Shown here: positions 34,696 through 43,135 of the stretch, one piece after another
Numbering within the stretch: the stretch's first letter is position 1
How the letters are laid out: the number at the start of each line of letters is the position of its first letter
Assembly (NCBI GenBank): GCA_963832715.1
Contig: CAWHVB010000001.1
Coordinates: forward strand, 62,001 to 126,000
DNA: 64,000 nt
Source of the DNA: DATFVA01 sp963832715
GTDB taxonomy: Bacteria; Bacteroidota; Ignavibacteria; Ignavibacteriales; Ignavibacteriaceae
Reading direction: 5' to 3'
The notes under the pieces: model-generated
What the model saw: only the letters and a program-made list of their open reading frames with translations
What the model was told of the DNA's origin: nothing
Databases searched by the model: none
Program-made: the position numbers and the translations under genes

Positions 34696-35063
34696 TTGGA
34701 ACCCGAAAGAAATAATTCAAAAATTACGGTATAAAAATACTCTATAGACATCCTCCGGATTAATTATTTAATTTCGAGCGAAAAATTTATATAAAATAGG
34801 TCTGAAGTTCAATATTAAGTACATATCAAAACAACTAAAAATTTGATGTTTTAATGTATAGTATTAACACATTTCAGTTAAGGTAATTTTTTATCGCTGA
34901 TTATCTAATGAATTTACGGATTTAGAGCTTAACATATCAGTAAATTGATTCCTTATTGTGCAAATTCAATTACTATTTAATCTTCTAATATGGGAATTGA
35001 CTGATTTCGGGACTGAAAGAGCCAGGCATAAGGATTCTATCCTGATTCAAATAAACCCGCTAA
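34696..35063. other. AT-rich intergenic region upstream of sprA
   Basis: About 370 bp between the sprA start and the 3' end of the DUF985 cupin gene, both on the - strand. It must contain the sprA-porX-tsaE operon promoter, but no box can be singled out. A 7-bp inverted repeat (CCTGATT/AATCAGG) lies at its right edge near 35044-35070. No gene is visible. Confidence 0.6.
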
Positions 35064-35564
35064 TCAGGTAAATCTCTCTACCAGTTCTCTGTACTCGGGA
35101 TATGTCAATGACAGTTTCTCTCTGATTCCCATTTCAAAGTCCTCGAAATCGAAGCCGGGAGCGACAGTACAGCCGACAAGAGAAAACGACGACTTATCAA
35201 TTAGTTCAGCTGCAAACCACTGATTATTTTTTATAACCACCTGAAGTTCCTCCCCCTTCTCAATATATTTGCCGAGTTTATGCTCGCCCAGGTTTCCGGA
35301 ACTATCTATTACATATATCCTGACCCCGCATCCATCATAGAAATGCCAGATCTCATCTGATTTGATCCTGTGAAATTTAGAAACCTGGTGACCCGCAAGC
35401 AGAAAGTAGATTGAAGTCGAGACAGCCCTACCCTTCCGGAACCTCCCGGGTAAACCTTCAGGAAGAATTATTTCACCTGAGCGATATATTTCCCTGAAAT
35501 ATCCTCCCTCCGGATGAGATTCAAGCTTCAATTGAGCAATATATTTTTTTGCATCAGGATGCAT
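35064..35564 (-). CDS. DUF985 cupin family protein
   Basis: A 166-aa cupin. Family phrases: LKLESHPEGGYFREIYRS, STSIYFLLAGHQVSKFHRIK, SDEIWHFYDG, NNQWFAAEL and GCTVAPGFDFEDFEMG. The histidines of SKFHRIKSDEIWHFY sit where cupins bind metal or sugar ligands. The enzymatic role of DUF985 is not established. It stands alone between sprA and the deiminase gene, with a purine-rich repeat upstream. Confidence 0.92.
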   Translation of the reverse strand: MHPDAKKYIAQLKLESHPEGGYFREIYRSGEIILPEGLPGRFRKGRAVSTSIYFLLAGHQVSKFHRIKSDEIWHFYDGCGVRIYVIDSSGNLGEHKLGKYIEKGEELQVVIKNNQWFAAELIDKSSFSLVGCTVAPGFDFEDFEMGIREKLSLTYPEYRELVERFT

Positions 35565-35608
35565 ATGTAAAATATAATAATATCTGAAGGAAGAAGGGAG
35601 GGTGTTTA

Positions 35609-35693
35609 GAGGATGGGAAGATCGGAGGATATGAAGATCAGAAGATAAGAAGATAAGAAGATGGGAGGATGAGAAGATCAGAGGATGGGAGGA
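35609..35693 (+). repeat. Purine-rich GAAGAT/GGATGGGA low-complexity repeat
   Basis: An 85-bp stretch made almost only of A and G plus regular T, built from variants of AGAAGAT, GGAGGAT and GATGGGA, seven bases each. It lies between the start of the DUF985 gene and the terminator of the deiminase gene. Confidence 0.8.
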
Positions 35694-35702
35694 GACGTGT
35701 AT

Positions 35703-35735
35703 AAAAAAAATCCCGGGATAAATATCAACCGGGAT
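35703..35735 (-). terminator. Intrinsic terminator after the deiminase gene
   Basis: On the - strand ATCCCGG pairs with CCGGGAT across a 12-nt loop, followed by eight T (plus-strand A-run 35703-35710). It is 25 bp after the stop codon at 35760. Confidence 0.85.
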
Positions 35736-35759
35736 AATTCTGAAAGGAGCGGGGAGATT

Positions 35760-37769
35760 TTATTTGAGAAGAATCATCTTTTTTAACCCGGTGTAATTTC
35801 CGGCTTTCATTCTGCAAAAATATATTCCGGAAACTGCTTTTTCATTTACATTATTTCTGCCGTCCCAGGCAACAGAATATCTGCCGGGTTCTTTTGCTTC
35901 ATTCATAAGCGTTTTAACGAGTCTTCCGAGAGCATCATAAATTTCCAGGGAAACAAGTGAAAGGGATGGAACACTATATACAATAGTTGTTGAGGGGTTA
36001 AAAGGATTCGGGAAGTTCTGTTCCAGGGTAAATTCCGCAGGACCAATAATGACATCCGTTTTTGTTCCGAGGATCTTTTCAGTACCATCAAAGTCTGATT
36101 GTGCCAGTCTGTAACTGTAATTCCCCGGGGACAGGTTCTTATCTGTAAATGAATAATCGCTGGTTTCTGAAGAGTTCCCCTTCCCTTTTACAAAACCGAG
36201 AATAATAAATCCGCCTGTGCCGGAACTTCTCTGAATCTCATAACCGCGGCAGTTAATTTCAGATGCCGTACTCCATTCAATACTAACATTATTTCTGCTG
36301 ATCGTCGTGTTCAAAGATATCAGTTCCACAGGGACAGGTGCATCAACTTCAAAATGGTAAAACCCTGCGGGTGCAGTCAATGGTTTGCTCGTCATTCTTC
36401 CGTCATTTGATGCAGCTTTTATATAATAAAATACTTCGGTTCCATTTACCTGAGAAGGAATAAATGCACTAAATGAATCGGGTGAAATTTCCTGCATCGG
36501 AATGGAAGTATATCCTGCTGAGGTATCTGTCGTCCAGTATACTTCTGCATCCGATATTCCCGCCGTGCTCTTTATTTCTGCATCTATTTCATAAGGACCA
36601 GAGTAAGTTATCACTCCATCTATTTTAGGATGGGATATCCAGACAGGATTAAAAACCCCGACTTCCTTAGTTATACAATGGATAGCCCCGAGCGAAGGAA
36701 TAATTGCATTCGAATTTATTCCGACAATATTATAACCGGGCATCGCTTCCCTGTAAATACGAAAAGCTGTGGTATCGTACTGGTATTCATAAGTTGGTAT
36801 GATAACTGTTTTATTTACGATAACTGAGTTCGTGTATGTTCTGTATATTCCGCCCTGATCGGGATAGAGTCCGCCCGCATCCGGCGGCATGGGAATTCTT
36901 ACTACGTTAAATTCCCTTCCATAACACGTCTGGAAGTTGTTTAATATATATTGAAGATTAGCTTCAATCTGAGGACCATCGGCTACTCCCGGCGGATATT
37001 GACCCACAAGGAGGGTCTCTTCATCCAGTAGTTTCATATGCATATCGATATGGTGAATACCATCATAAGGAAGAGTGGTCATTTTAATATACCGTTCGAG
37101 TCCCATATACAATTTCATTATTGTATCGATCTGCGCTTCTGTTTTTGAAGGATTTTCATTCAGGATCAGGTTACTTGAGAATCCTGTTCCATGTCCATCC
37201 GTCATAAAATTTCCGCCGGTCGCAATCAGATCGTACGGAGAAGCTGTTGTCTGATATACCGGGACATTTATATAATCAGCAAAGAATTCGGGGACTATAT
37301 CATCAAGCGGTCTGGGCCGGTTATATATCCAGTCAACTATTTTCAGACTGTCGACATCCTCCTTATAGATAGACCATGGACCATAATCTCTGCACCAGAT
37401 AGAATTAAAGCCTGTCAGAAGAAACCTCAGATTTACGAGGGGAACTCCGTTTGAAGTAAGATAGCTCTTCACCGAGTTAGAGTCAGTGCAGACAATGAAT
37501 ACGATACCTTCATCCTGTGCATAGTCGACAATTTGGCTGAGAATGGAGGGATAGGATGTCCATGTTATGATTATACCCTGAAGTTCCTCCCATTCTGCCA
37601 TTGTTCTTACGGGACCCGCAGGAGGGTAAGTAAATAAAGGATTTGCAGGAGGGGTATAATTCATCCATAATTGCTGTTCTCCTTCCGTCATCTTATGCGG
37701 CAGGTTCTGAGCGCTTGCAGAAAAGAATACACCCAAAAATATGATCACTGGAAGTAATGCTTTTTTCAT
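35760..37769 (-). CDS. Secreted peptidylarginine/agmatine deiminase (PPAD-like) with T9SS sorting domain
   Basis: A 669-aa protein: signal peptide (1-20), catalytic PAD_porph domain (about 55-375), a beta-rich middle region and a type A T9SS C-terminal domain (EQNFPNPFNPSTTI to GLKKMILLK). All guanidine-modifying catalytic residues are present: D128 (WCRDYGPW), H240 and D242 (HHIDMH), N314 and C365 (GAIHCITKE). YNRPRPLDD at 149-157 carries the R-x-R pair that in Porphyromonas gingivalis PPAD (R152/R154) recognises C-terminal arginine. Cytosolic agmatine deiminases have neither a signal peptide nor a sorting domain. A citrullinating exoenzyme is the likeliest role; substrate unproven. Confidence 0.9.
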   Translation of the reverse strand: MKKALLPVIIFLGVFFSASAQNLPHKMTEGEQQLWMNYTPPANPLFTYPPAGPVRTMAEWEELQGIIITWTSYPSILSQIVDYAQDEGIVFIVCTDSNSVKSYLTSNGVPLVNLRFLLTGFNSIWCRDYGPWSIYKEDVDSLKIVDWIYNRPRPLDDIVPEFFADYINVPVYQTTASPYDLIATGGNFMTDGHGTGFSSNLILNENPSKTEAQIDTIMKLYMGLERYIKMTTLPYDGIHHIDMHMKLLDEETLLVGQYPPGVADGPQIEANLQYILNNFQTCYGREFNVVRIPMPPDAGGLYPDQGGIYRTYTNSVIVNKTVIIPTYEYQYDTTAFRIYREAMPGYNIVGINSNAIIPSLGAIHCITKEVGVFNPVWISHPKIDGVITYSGPYEIDAEIKSTAGISDAEVYWTTDTSAGYTSIPMQEISPDSFSAFIPSQVNGTEVFYYIKAASNDGRMTSKPLTAPAGFYHFEVDAPVPVELISLNTTISRNNVSIEWSTASEINCRGYEIQRSSGTGGFIILGFVKGKGNSSETSDYSFTDKNLSPGNYSYRLAQSDFDGTEKILGTKTDVIIGPAEFTLEQNFPNPFNPSTTIVYSVPSLSLVSLEIYDALGRLVKTLMNEAKEPGRYSVAWDGRNNVNEKAVSGIYFCRMKAGNYTGLKKMILLK

Positions 37770-37871
37770 TGAAATCCCCGTAAAATGATACAGACAATCT
37801 ACAATATTTTTATAAACTTTGTGTATAATTGTGTGAAATATTTTTGTTGTTTATAAATTCTGGATACTTAA

Positions 37872-39263
37872 TTGAAAACCTCCGGCCGGCTCCTCCTACT
37901 TATTCTATACCTCAGCATACTTAACCACACACAGGCTCAAAACGCCCCTTCAGAAAAGTTGAAAGCCTACACTGAAATTGCAGGCAGGGTTGTGAGCTCT
38001 GCATTAGAGAACCGTACGGCTTACCGGACACTTCAGGATCTATGCGCAATCGGGCCGCGACTGAGCGGATCTGAAAACTCCATAAAAGCAATCCATTGGG
38101 CTGAAGGCAAAATGAAAGATCTGGGATTTGATAATGTTTGGCTGCAGCCGGTTATGGTACCGCATTGGGAGAGAGGTAAAGTTGAGGAAGCAGAGATTAC
38201 CGGAGGCAAATATTCAGGAAGAAAGATAACAATCTGCGCCCTGGGAGGAAGTATCGGGACAAGTAAAGAAGGGATTGCTGCCCCGGTTTTTGAAGTGGAA
38301 AGCCTGAATGAAATCGATTCTGTCAGAGAAAAAGTAAAAGGAAAAATTGTCTTCATAAATGAACCAATGGACGAAAGCCTTGTCAATACATTTCGGGGAT
38401 ATAGCAGGGCTGTCGGCATGCGAATGTTTGGGGCAGTTAAAGCTGCACAGTACGGAGCCGCAGCAGTGATAATAAGATCTATAACAACCAAATTTGACAA
38501 CGTTCCTCACACCGGAGTAATGTACTACAATGACACTATTCCAAAAATACCGGGAACGGCAGCAGGTTATGAAGATTCAGACTTTCTGAGCAATACACTC
38601 AGAGAAAACCCCGGATTGAAATTAAGATTAAAGCTTAGCTGCAGGACACTGCCCGATGCTCAATCATATAACGTAATTGGTGAAATTAAAGGATCCGAAT
38701 TCCCTCATGAAGTAATTGTAGTCGGCGGACACATTGACAGCTGGGATAAAGGAACGGGTGCGCACGATGACGGCGCCGGATGTGTTCAGTCGATGGAAGT
38801 GCTTGATTTACTCACACGGCTGAACCTGAAACCAAAACGAACTATCCGCTGCGTCCTTTTTATAAATGAAGAGAATGGGTCGAGAGGTGCAGAAGCCTAC
38901 GGCACTTATGCTGACACTGCGGATGAAATACATGTAGCAGCGATAGAGAGTGATGCCGGAGGATTTACCCCCCGCAGCTTTTCTGTATCTGCCGATTCCG
39001 CAGTAATTGCAAAATTAAAAGGATGGCTGCCGGTACTAAGGGTGTGCAATATAGAAGCTGTGGAAAAGGGCGGAAGCGGAGCAGATATAAGCGACATTAA
39101 AAATGCGAAAGCTCTTATTGGATACAATCCTGACAACCAGCGATATTTTAATTTCCATCACTCGGATAACGATGTAGCTGAGGCAGTTAACCCGAGGGAA
39201 CTTGAACTCGGGTCTGCGGCAATTGCAGTACTTGCTTATATCATTAGTGAAGAAGGTTTGTAG
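37872..39263 (+). CDS. M28 family zinc peptidase, secreted
   Basis: A 463-aa aminopeptidase/carboxypeptidase-Q-like enzyme. TTG start at 37872, signal peptide to about residue 22 (ending TQAQ), a PA-like inserted domain (about 130-235), then the M28 core with zinc ligands in GGHIDSWDKGTGAHDDGAG, FINEENGSRGAEAYG, ESDAGGFTPR and FHHSDNDV. There is no sorting domain, so it is probably periplasmic. Its last five codons plus about 80 bp of downstream sequence reappear, diverged, at about 41116. Confidence 0.93.
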   Translation: MKTSGRLLLLILYLSILNHTQAQNAPSEKLKAYTEIAGRVVSSALENRTAYRTLQDLCAIGPRLSGSENSIKAIHWAEGKMKDLGFDNVWLQPVMVPHWERGKVEEAEITGGKYSGRKITICALGGSIGTSKEGIAAPVFEVESLNEIDSVREKVKGKIVFINEPMDESLVNTFRGYSRAVGMRMFGAVKAAQYGAAAVIIRSITTKFDNVPHTGVMYYNDTIPKIPGTAAGYEDSDFLSNTLRENPGLKLRLKLSCRTLPDAQSYNVIGEIKGSEFPHEVIVVGGHIDSWDKGTGAHDDGAGCVQSMEVLDLLTRLNLKPKRTIRCVLFINEENGSRGAEAYGTYADTADEIHVAAIESDAGGFTPRSFSVSADSAVIAKLKGWLPVLRVCNIEAVEKGGSGADISDIKNAKALIGYNPDNQRYFNFHHSDNDVAEAVNPRELELGSAAIAVLAYIISEEGL

Positions 39264-39551
39264 AAAATATTTTTGTGACTGGATGGGGGCATCGGGATTC
39301 GCAAAGACAGAGTCGGTGAGAACTGTGATTGCGCGCATGGGCTTATTAATTAAGTATAGGAAATTAAATAACTTAAATTTAAGTTTATCTCAACAAATCA
39401 AAATGCAGCGCGTATAGAAACTTGTTAGAAGCTAAATAACCAGGCACAAGCGATTCAGGGTGTGTCAGGCGATTCCTTCAAAAAAATTAAAGCTTTTAAT
39501 AAATGTTTATATGTGCTGCCTTTTTTATTTTAAACACAAGCCGGAGTAAAT
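39264..39551. other. Intergenic region with diverged copies of the AGCGATTC repeat family
   Basis: No gene seen. The first ~80 bp resemble 41116-41215 (shared landmarks GAAGAAGG-TTGTAG, ATATTTTT, GGGATTCGC-GACAG). Half-palindromes AAGCGATTCAG and GGCGATTCC occur around 39449-39475. Confidence 0.6.
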
Positions 39552-40358
39552 ATGGAATATCTCAGTGAAGCCTGCTCTAATCCGTGCTACCAGGGCTTCA
39601 GAAAAGGGGGAATAAAAATCGCATCTCTTCTTCATTTCAAAATGTTAGTGTTTTATATTTTAATCCTTTTATCTCCATACAAAGTCTATGCACAGGAATT
39701 ATCACCCGGAGATGAATTAAACTTCGGGACAAGTTTGCATGGACGCACTGCGTTAACCAAACCGGATGTTAATTTTGATTCAACGGAAACTTCGGTATTC
39801 GGAAATGTAGATTCTCTTTTCGGTGAGGTCCAGCCGAAGCTTCTTCCCGAGCATATGAGCTTTATGGAAAAATTACTGTGGGGCGAGAACGGGCTTACAC
39901 GAGAGACCGGTCTGGTTAATCCGCTTTCACCCGAAGAGCGCGGGTACGAACTCAGCATAAGACGTTCGATGCTTACAGCGCACCAGATCGGCGGTTTTAC
40001 CACACTTGCTTTGATGCTCACAGCTGACTATTTCGGCCAGAGGGTAATTGACGGGCACAGACGGTCCGGTGATACTCACCAGACCTTTGTTGCAGCCACT
40101 ATTATCTCTTACTCTTTAACTGCCCTGCTTGCCGTACTTTCCCCACCGCCTCTTATACGCAGGGACGAGGAAAGTACAACATCTATCCATAAAACTCTTG
40201 CGTGGGTCCACGCAGCAGGAATGATAGCTACTCCTATCCTGGGAGGGATGATAGGAGGAAGGAGGCACTTCAACATCAGCAAAGCCCATTTCCATCAGAT
40301 CGCAGCGTATATCACAACAGCCGTATTTGCATCAGCAATGATTGTAGTAACATTTTAA
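39552..40358 (+). CDS. Four-helix membrane protein with cytochrome b561-like histidines (YceJ-like)
   Basis: A 268-aa protein. An N-terminal hydrophobic segment ending VYAQ looks like a signal peptide; an internal ATG at 39642 would start right before it and may be the true start. After about 75 polar residues come four membrane spans with histidines at their ends: MLTAHQIGG, DTHQTFVAA, IHKTLAWVHAAG and KAHFHQIAAY. This pattern and the immediately following yceI gene recall the E. coli yceJ (cytochrome b561-like) - yceI pair. Heme binding is inference; I do not recognise the exact family. Confidence 0.65.
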   Translation: MEYLSEACSNPCYQGFRKGGIKIASLLHFKMLVFYILILLSPYKVYAQELSPGDELNFGTSLHGRTALTKPDVNFDSTETSVFGNVDSLFGEVQPKLLPEHMSFMEKLLWGENGLTRETGLVNPLSPEERGYELSIRRSMLTAHQIGGFTTLALMLTADYFGQRVIDGHRRSGDTHQTFVAATIISYSLTALLAVLSPPPLIRRDEESTTSIHKTLAWVHAAGMIATPILGGMIGGRRHFNISKAHFHQIAAYITTAVFASAMIVVTF

Positions 40359-40369
40359 CAGGTGGAATA

Positions 40370-40930
40370 ATGAAAATAAAAACAGGATTACTTTTAATTC
40401 TTGTACTCTCGTTCACCCTCACTTTACCAGCCCAGCCTGAAAAGTACCAGGCTGATAAGGAAGAGTCATTTATAACATATCGGCTCACTCATCCGCTTCA
40501 CGAGGTTGAAGCTACCAGTCATGAATCATTATGTCTTATATACGCAGATGCTTCAAAACACGAAATTCTTAATGTCCTGGTCCAGGTACCTGTTTCAACT
40601 TTCGACAGCGGCAATTCGAACAGGGATTCTCACGCGATGGAAGTTATAGATGCCATTTCGATACCGACAGCTAAATTCGTAAGCACAAAAGTGGAACAGG
40701 AAGGAGACAGTCTGAATGTTTACGGTAAACTAACTTTCCATGGAGTGACAAAAGATATAATAATAAAGGCATTTACCAACTGGTATGGAGATAGTCTGAT
40801 AGTGAATGGGAAATTTGATATAAGCCTTACAGCTTTTAAAGTAGACAGGCCGTCTCTGCTTTTAATCCCTGTAAACGACACACTTAAGTTTACCATCAAA
40901 CAGGTTTTTGATTTAAGGTCACCTTCTTAA
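40370..40930 (+). CDS. YceI family periplasmic lipid/isoprenoid-binding-like protein
   Basis: A 187-aa protein: signal peptide to about residue 21 (LPAQ), then a YceI lipocalin-like barrel with FITYRLTHPLHEVEATSHE, DSHAMEVIDAISIPTAKFVS, LNVYGKLTFHGVTKDIII and the end FDISLTAFKVDRPSLLLIPV. YceI-like barrels bind polyisoprenoids. I chose ATG 40370 behind GGTGGA, 11 bp after the preceding gene; the frame is open from 40202 but that would overlap the upstream gene by 157 bp and bury the signal peptide. Confidence 0.9.
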   Translation: MKIKTGLLLILVLSFTLTLPAQPEKYQADKEESFITYRLTHPLHEVEATSHESLCLIYADASKHEILNVLVQVPVSTFDSGNSNRDSHAMEVIDAISIPTAKFVSTKVEQEGDSLNVYGKLTFHGVTKDIIIKAFTNWYGDSLIVNGKFDISLTAFKVDRPSLLLIPVNDTLKFTIKQVFDLRSPS

Positions 40931-40967
40931 AACATTAAACAGATTCAGGCTAGTTTAACTACTTCTT

Positions 40968-41275
40968 GCGGACATAGGGACTCGCAAAAGGCAGAAGCAG
41001 AAAGTGTTTACGCATACGTGGGATTAGGAAGCGATTCAGCGAATCACTTTACAAGTGTGTGAGCGATTCAGCGAATCGATTTGCAAGGTGTACCAGCTAT
41101 TCAGCGATCCTGGGCAGTGAAGAAGGATTGTAGGAAATATTTTTATGTCTGAATGCGGACATAGGGATTCGCTGAGACAGAAGCAGAAATTTTTTACGCA
41201 TATGTGAGCTTAGGAAGCGATTCAGCGAATCGCTTTACAGGTGTGTGAGCGATTCGGCGAATCGCTTTACAGGTT
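40968..41275 (+). repeat. Duplicated ~120-bp unit with AGCGATTC-AGC-GAATCGCT palindromes
   Basis: Unit 1 (40968-41088) and unit 2 (41152-41275) share GCGGACATAGGGA-TCGC, GACAGAAGCAGAAA, TTTACGCATA, CTTAGGAAGCGATTCAGCGAATC and TTTACA-GTGTGTGAGCGATTC. Each unit carries two palindromes (at 41030 and 41062; at 41216 and 41248), of which the last two are perfect 8-bp arms with a 3-nt loop. Same family as the array at 55985-56096. Confidence 0.8.
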
Positions 41276-41302
41276 CAGCGAACTGCCTGCCTGTGAGATA
41301 AT

Positions 41303-41456
41303 TCATGCTGCCTTAACCTTTCTCTCTTTCATTCTAGCTGTAAATATCAAACCTGCAGACAATATTCCGGAGACGAAAAGTCCCAGGTCCTCTTTATTAA
41401 ATTGAATTGTTATAGGATTTAAAAATTCCGAGAAACTGCTCTGCTGTAAAGGGCAT
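41303..41456 (-). pseudogene. Remnant of a DUF6064-like membrane protein gene
   Basis: On the - strand an ATG at 41456 behind GAGGGGAGAG starts MPFTAEQFLGIFKSYNNSI and then stops. A second frame right after reads FNKEDLGLFVSGILSAGLIF to KERKVKAA and stops at 41303. The first part matches the N-terminus I recall for DUF6064 proteins (MPFTxEQFxxVFxxYN) and the second looks like a last membrane helix with basic tail. The middle of the gene (well over 100 codons) appears deleted. Confidence 0.5.
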
Positions 41457-41556
41457 CTCTCCCCTCCTTCATTTTATCAGTTTATTAAAATTAAGTCTTT
41501 TCCTATAAAATTTCCAGATTAAGGGAGTTTGAATACTATTACGTGAGAGTCTTTGC

Positions 41557-41593
41557 AAAAAAAAAGCATACCGTAATTACCGGTATGCTTTTT
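41557..41593. terminator. Bidirectional intrinsic terminator
   Basis: GCATACCG (41566-41573) and CGGTATGC (41581-41588) form an 8-bp stem with loop TAATTAC, flanked by an A-run on the left and TTTTT on the right. It can end both the + strand yceI unit and the - strand gene at 41613. Confidence 0.9.
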
Positions 41594-41612
41594 ATTTCTA
41601 CTCAATCAGATA

Positions 41613-42050
41613 TTATTTATTCTCATTTTTATTCATTTGGGGGGTAGTTGAACTGCCGGATAATTGCTGTTTTGTAGTTGCCCACCACTGAGTCTTAATA
41701 TTATCAAATTTGGATTTCTGATTTGAAGTCAGAACATTCTCTATCTTATCCATCGTATCATCTTTGCTTGCCGTTGCAGCTGCATTCTTCGAGTTATCTT
41801 TATAATCCTGCAGAATACCTTCAACACGCCGTGTCTGTTCAAGACTTAAATCAACCTGAGTTTTCAGTTTAGAAGCGGCATCGCTTACGTCTTTGTCGTA
41901 TTTAGCATTTTGATAAGCGCTATTCCGCTGTTTATCCATTTTGTTATGGGTCCGTGTACTATCAGTCTGCGAATATGCCGTACCTGTTAAAAACACAAGC
42001 ATTACAGCCAGTACAAGGGTACTAAACAATCTACTCATAATCCTATTCAT
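41613..42050 (-). CDS. Spy/CpxP-like (LTxxQ) exported protein
   Basis: A 145-aa protein with a signal peptide (to TAYSQ, residue 28) and an all-helical, charged mature part. It has two LTxxQ-type motifs, LSLEQTRRVEGIL and LTSNQKSKFDNI, as in the Spy/CpxP family of periplasmic chaperones and stress sensors. An Asn/Gln-rich tail follows. It is monocistronic with its own terminator. A similar but shorter protein heads the efflux operon at 47828. Confidence 0.75.
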   Translation of the reverse strand: MNRIMSRLFSTLVLAVMLVFLTGTAYSQTDSTRTHNKMDKQRNSAYQNAKYDKDVSDAASKLKTQVDLSLEQTRRVEGILQDYKDNSKNAAATASKDDTMDKIENVLTSNQKSKFDNIKTQWWATTKQQLSGSSTTPQMNKNENK

Positions 42051-42185
42051 CGTTGCTCCTTTAATTAAGTTTATATTTATAAGTTACAGTACAAACCTAC
42101 AGATAATATTTTTTGAGCACAGTAAAATAAATCACTCAGAAGGATCATCTGCGGGCATTTTGTCATTAATCATAAGCAACGGATT

Positions 42186-42992
42186 TTAACCTTGTTTATA
42201 GTACTTCATCGCTTCCGGCATTTCGGCCCGGATATCATTTATCCTGGTCTGGTTAGCCGGATGATCGCTTAAAAATACAGGTGGAGAGCCCTGACTCTGC
42301 TGCTGCATCCTCTGCCAGAAGTCCAATGCTCCGGGAGGATCATAACCTGCCATCGCCATAAATATCAGGCCGAGATGATCAGCTTCACTTTCTTGTGTCC
42401 TGCTGAACGGAAGCAGAACGCCGACCTCTGCCCCTACGCCATAAGCGGCCATCCATAACTGCTGTGTCTGCTGGGGCTTGTCTTTTAAGGCCTGTGAAAG
42501 AGCTATTCCGCCCAATTGTGCAATAAGTGCCTGGCTCATACGTTCGTCGCCATGATGCGCCACAGCGTGAGCGATTTCGTGACCAAGCACAACCGCAAGT
42601 CCGTTTGCATCCTTTGTAATGGGAAGAATGCCTGTATAGACCACGATCTTTCCCCCAGGCATACACCACGCATTGGCTTCCGAATCAACAACCAGGTGAT
42701 ACTCCCATTTGTAGTTTTTTACCTGGTCTGACAATCCGTTCTGCCTCATATATTGTTCAACAGCAGCGGCAATTTTGCTTCCCACCTGAGTCACGAGGGC
42801 TACCTGCTGCGGGTTATTGCTTTCCTGGTGCTCTTTCAAAAACTGGTCATATTGACTGAAACTCATAGAAAGCATCTCGCTTTCAGGAATCAGCTTCAAC
42901 TGCTTTCTTCCAGTGATCGGCACTGAACTGCAGGATACGAAAAAGAAAGAAAATACAGTGAGGTATATAAAATAGAATTTAAATTTTTTCAT
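42186..42992 (-). CDS. M48 family metalloprotease, lipoprotein (LoiP/YggG-like)
   Basis: A 268-aa protein with a lipobox ending at C21 (FVSC), so anchored to a membrane facing the periplasm. The zinc site is HEIAHAVAHHGDERMSQAL with the third ligand in ESEADHLGLIFMAMAGYDP. N-terminal SSVPITGRKQLKLIPESEM is typical of LoiP-like proteins that do quality control of outer-membrane proteins. It is monocistronic. Confidence 0.93.
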   Translation of the reverse strand: MKKFKFYFIYLTVFSFFFVSCSSVPITGRKQLKLIPESEMLSMSFSQYDQFLKEHQESNNPQQVALVTQVGSKIAAAVEQYMRQNGLSDQVKNYKWEYHLVVDSEANAWCMPGGKIVVYTGILPITKDANGLAVVLGHEIAHAVAHHGDERMSQALIAQLGGIALSQALKDKPQQTQQLWMAAYGVGAEVGVLLPFSRTQESEADHLGLIFMAMAGYDPPGALDFWQRMQQQSQGSPPVFLSDHPANQTRINDIRAEMPEAMKYYKQG

Positions 42993-43135
42993 ACTGCGCT
43001 ATCTCTTTGTAATTATTATAATTAGGAAGTTATGAAACTAAATTTACGCATTATATGACGGCAGACAAACGGTTTGGCGGTGCAGACCCGGATAAAGCGA
43101 GGAGTAATGGATTTTTGAAATGGTGACGAATCTAC

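Larger units (their letters stand above)
40931..41612. other. Repeat-rich intergenic region with gene remnant and terminator
   Basis: About 680 bp. It holds two copies of a ~120-bp direct repeat (from 40968 and 41152) with AGCGATTC palindromes, the decayed 3' end of an M28-like gene (41116-41135), a DUF6064-like remnant (41303-41456) and a bidirectional terminator (41557-41593). It looks like a scrap region that accumulated duplications. Confidence 0.7.

Noticed and set aside
40202..40369. Longer yceI start
   Set aside because: It overlaps the upstream gene by 157 bp and would bury the signal peptide.
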